A program made the position numbers and the translations under genes. A stretch of 6,899 bases of DNA from Clostridiaceae bacterium (lineage in GTDB: Bacteria; Bacillota_A; Clostridia; Acetivibrionales; Acetivibrionaceae). The stretch spans positions 1-6,899 of the forward strand of contig JAAZCB010000331.1 of assembly GCA_012513545.1 (NCBI GenBank), read 5' to 3'. Each line of letters starts with the position of its first letter. Position 1 is the stretch's first letter. Under the pieces are notes generated by a model. It was not told the DNA's origin, searched no databases, and worked only from the letters and a program-made list of their open reading frames with translations. Positions 6,160 to 6,899 of this stretch are shown one piece after another.

Positions 6160-6804
6160 CTACCTGATTATCTGATCCAATTCAATCAATTGATTGCCTA
6201 TGATTCCTTTAACAAGTCTTCCTGTTTTGCTGCAGTATAAAAAATACTGTGATGCTTGCATGCTGCCTGCAACATTGATCTTGAATCTTTCACAGCTTAT
6301 TTCCTTTTCGTCTAGTAAATACATTTCGGCAGAATTAATCTTATTTGCTTCAACTTCAACAAAATCAGCAGTAAGAGGTACAAATACTTCAGCAGATATG
6401 CTGGATTTTCCCTGTAGAATTGGAATCAACATAAATGGGAAATTATTGTTCTCGTAAAAATTCTTTTTTATATTCACGGTATGTTTTTTTTCAAGTCCGG
6501 TGGTTTTAAAATTCAGATTAAACTTGCCTTTTTGCGATTTACAACTGAATTCATACTCCGACCCGTTCAGTACACCTTGTGAGAACATGCTTATTATGTT
6601 CAGCTTCCTGTCAAAATTCACTTGAAAAAGTTCTTTTACCTGGCTTCCTTCGGTAGTTATTTCCTTATTGATTACAGATATAATCTCATCAGCACAGGAA
6701 TTATAGGAAAACTGTAAACTTCCAATGTTGATTGTATCGCCGTTAGGTTGCATCAAAGATATCTTATAATGATTATTTTCCTCAATATCAAAGAATTGTT
6801 TCAT
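6160..6804 (-). CDS. Unrecognised 214-residue, probably beta-rich protein between ABC ATPase and CPBP protease
   Basis: I do not recognise this family. The chosen ATG (6804-6802) follows GAAAGGGG (complement of 6813-6820) by eight bases. A longer frame from 6864 has no ribosome binding site and runs across the ATPase end. The 214-residue product has no signal peptide and no clear membrane helix; its most hydrophobic run is FPFMLIPILQG (122-132). Alternating polar and hydrophobic residues suggest many beta strands. The end, FLYCSKTGRLVKGIIGNQLIELDQ, split here as FLYCSKTG then RLVKGI, resembles the closing strands of LolA/DUF3108-like beta-sheet proteins, but this is only an impression. Cysteines are at 37, 88, 171 and 191. 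The gene overlaps the ATPase tail by 17 bases, so the two are probably translationally coupled and act together. Confidence 0.7.
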   Translation of the reverse strand: MKQFFDIEENNHYKISLMQPNGDTINIGSLQFSYNSCADEIISVINKEITTEGSQVKELFQVNFDRKLNIISMFSQGVLNGSEYEFSCKSQKGKFNLNFKTTGLEKKHTVNIKKNFYENNNFPFMLIPILQGKSSISAEVFVPLTADFVEVEANKINSAEMYLLDEKEISCERFKINVAGSMQASQYFLYCSKTGRLVKGIIGNQLIELDQIIR

Positions 6805-6898
6805 ACCTGATACCCCTTTCACTTTCAATAGAAAATTTATTAAAGTCGAAAATACTGTCGGCATATTTTAAGACTGCTTCCCTATGTGTAACAAAAAT
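6788..6898 (-). CDS. ABC transporter ATP-binding domain, C-terminal tail only (5' end outside window)
   Basis: A minus-strand frame entering from the right edge runs for 36 codons to TGA (6790-6788). It begins IFVTHREAVLKYADSIFDF, which fits the end of an ABC ATPase: a hydrophobic strand, the H-loop or switch histidine in VTH, then the helix and strand usually written ADxIxxL. Walker A, Walker B and the signature motif lie outside the window, so it is unknown whether this is a separate ATPase or an exporter with fused membrane domain. The tail after the domain is short. It overlaps the start of the next gene by 17 bases in another frame, typical of a tight operon. Confidence 0.65.
   Translation of the reverse strand: MFVTHREAVLKYADSIFDFNKFSIESERGIRYETIL
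6813..6820 (-). promoter_or_regulatory. Ribosome binding site that decides the start of the 214-residue protein
   Basis: On the minus strand GAAAGGGG lies inside the end of the ABC ATPase frame, eight bases before the ATG at 6804-6802. It supports the shorter start over the one at 6864. Confidence 0.6.
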
Positions 6899-6899
6899 A

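Noticed and set aside
6194..6457. Plus-strand open frame opposite the 214-residue gene
   Set aside because: No ribosome binding site and no recognisable features; the minus-strand frame has good initiation signals and operon context.
6805..6864. N-terminal 20-residue extension of the 214-residue protein from the ATG at 6864
   Set aside because: No ribosome binding site before it, and the same bases encode the ABC ATPase tail in another frame.

Overview
This window looks like the downstream half of a molybdenum nitrogenase (nif) cluster from a low- to moderate-GC, anaerobic, Clostridium-like Firmicute. The gene order nifB, [2Fe-2S] ferredoxin, modA, modB, nifV-omega, nifV-alpha closely resembles the arrangement known from Clostridium pasteurianum, including the split homocitrate synthase that is typical of clostridial diazotrophs. 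Shine-Dalgarno sequences are strong and purine-rich. No species call is made.

Plus strand, 1-5240: six genes serve assembly and use of the iron-molybdenum cofactor. The 3' part of nifB (1-984) makes the Fe-S core of the cofactor. A hairpin follows its stop codon, then a candidate sigma-A promoter, then a thioredoxin-fold [2Fe-2S] ferredoxin (1093-1404) of the type known to bind the MoFe protein. modA (lipoprotein) and modB (permease) import molybdate; no modC ATPase gene lies beside them. nifV-omega and nifV-alpha together make homocitrate, the organic ligand of the cofactor. The window therefore holds the three supply lines for FeMo-co: Fe-S core, molybdenum and homocitrate. In nifV-omega the barrel half has lost the catalytic residues, while the C-terminal subdomain that nifV-alpha lacks is kept. 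This suggests an obligate complex in which the two halves share one active site.

Minus strand, 6899-5265: a second, visibly more AT-rich operon converges on the nif operon, with only 24 bases between the stop codons. Read 5' to 3' it holds the last 36 codons of an ABC-transporter ATPase (H-loop region), an unrecognised 214-residue beta-rich protein whose start overlaps the ATPase end by 17 bases, and a CPBP-family (CAAX/Abi) membrane protease with all its catalytic motifs. The set resembles a peptide export, processing or immunity locus, but no precursor peptide is visible here.

No tRNA, rRNA, CRISPR array, insertion sequence or phage gene was seen. No gene-free stretch exceeds 300 bases; the longest is the 108-base gap after nifB.
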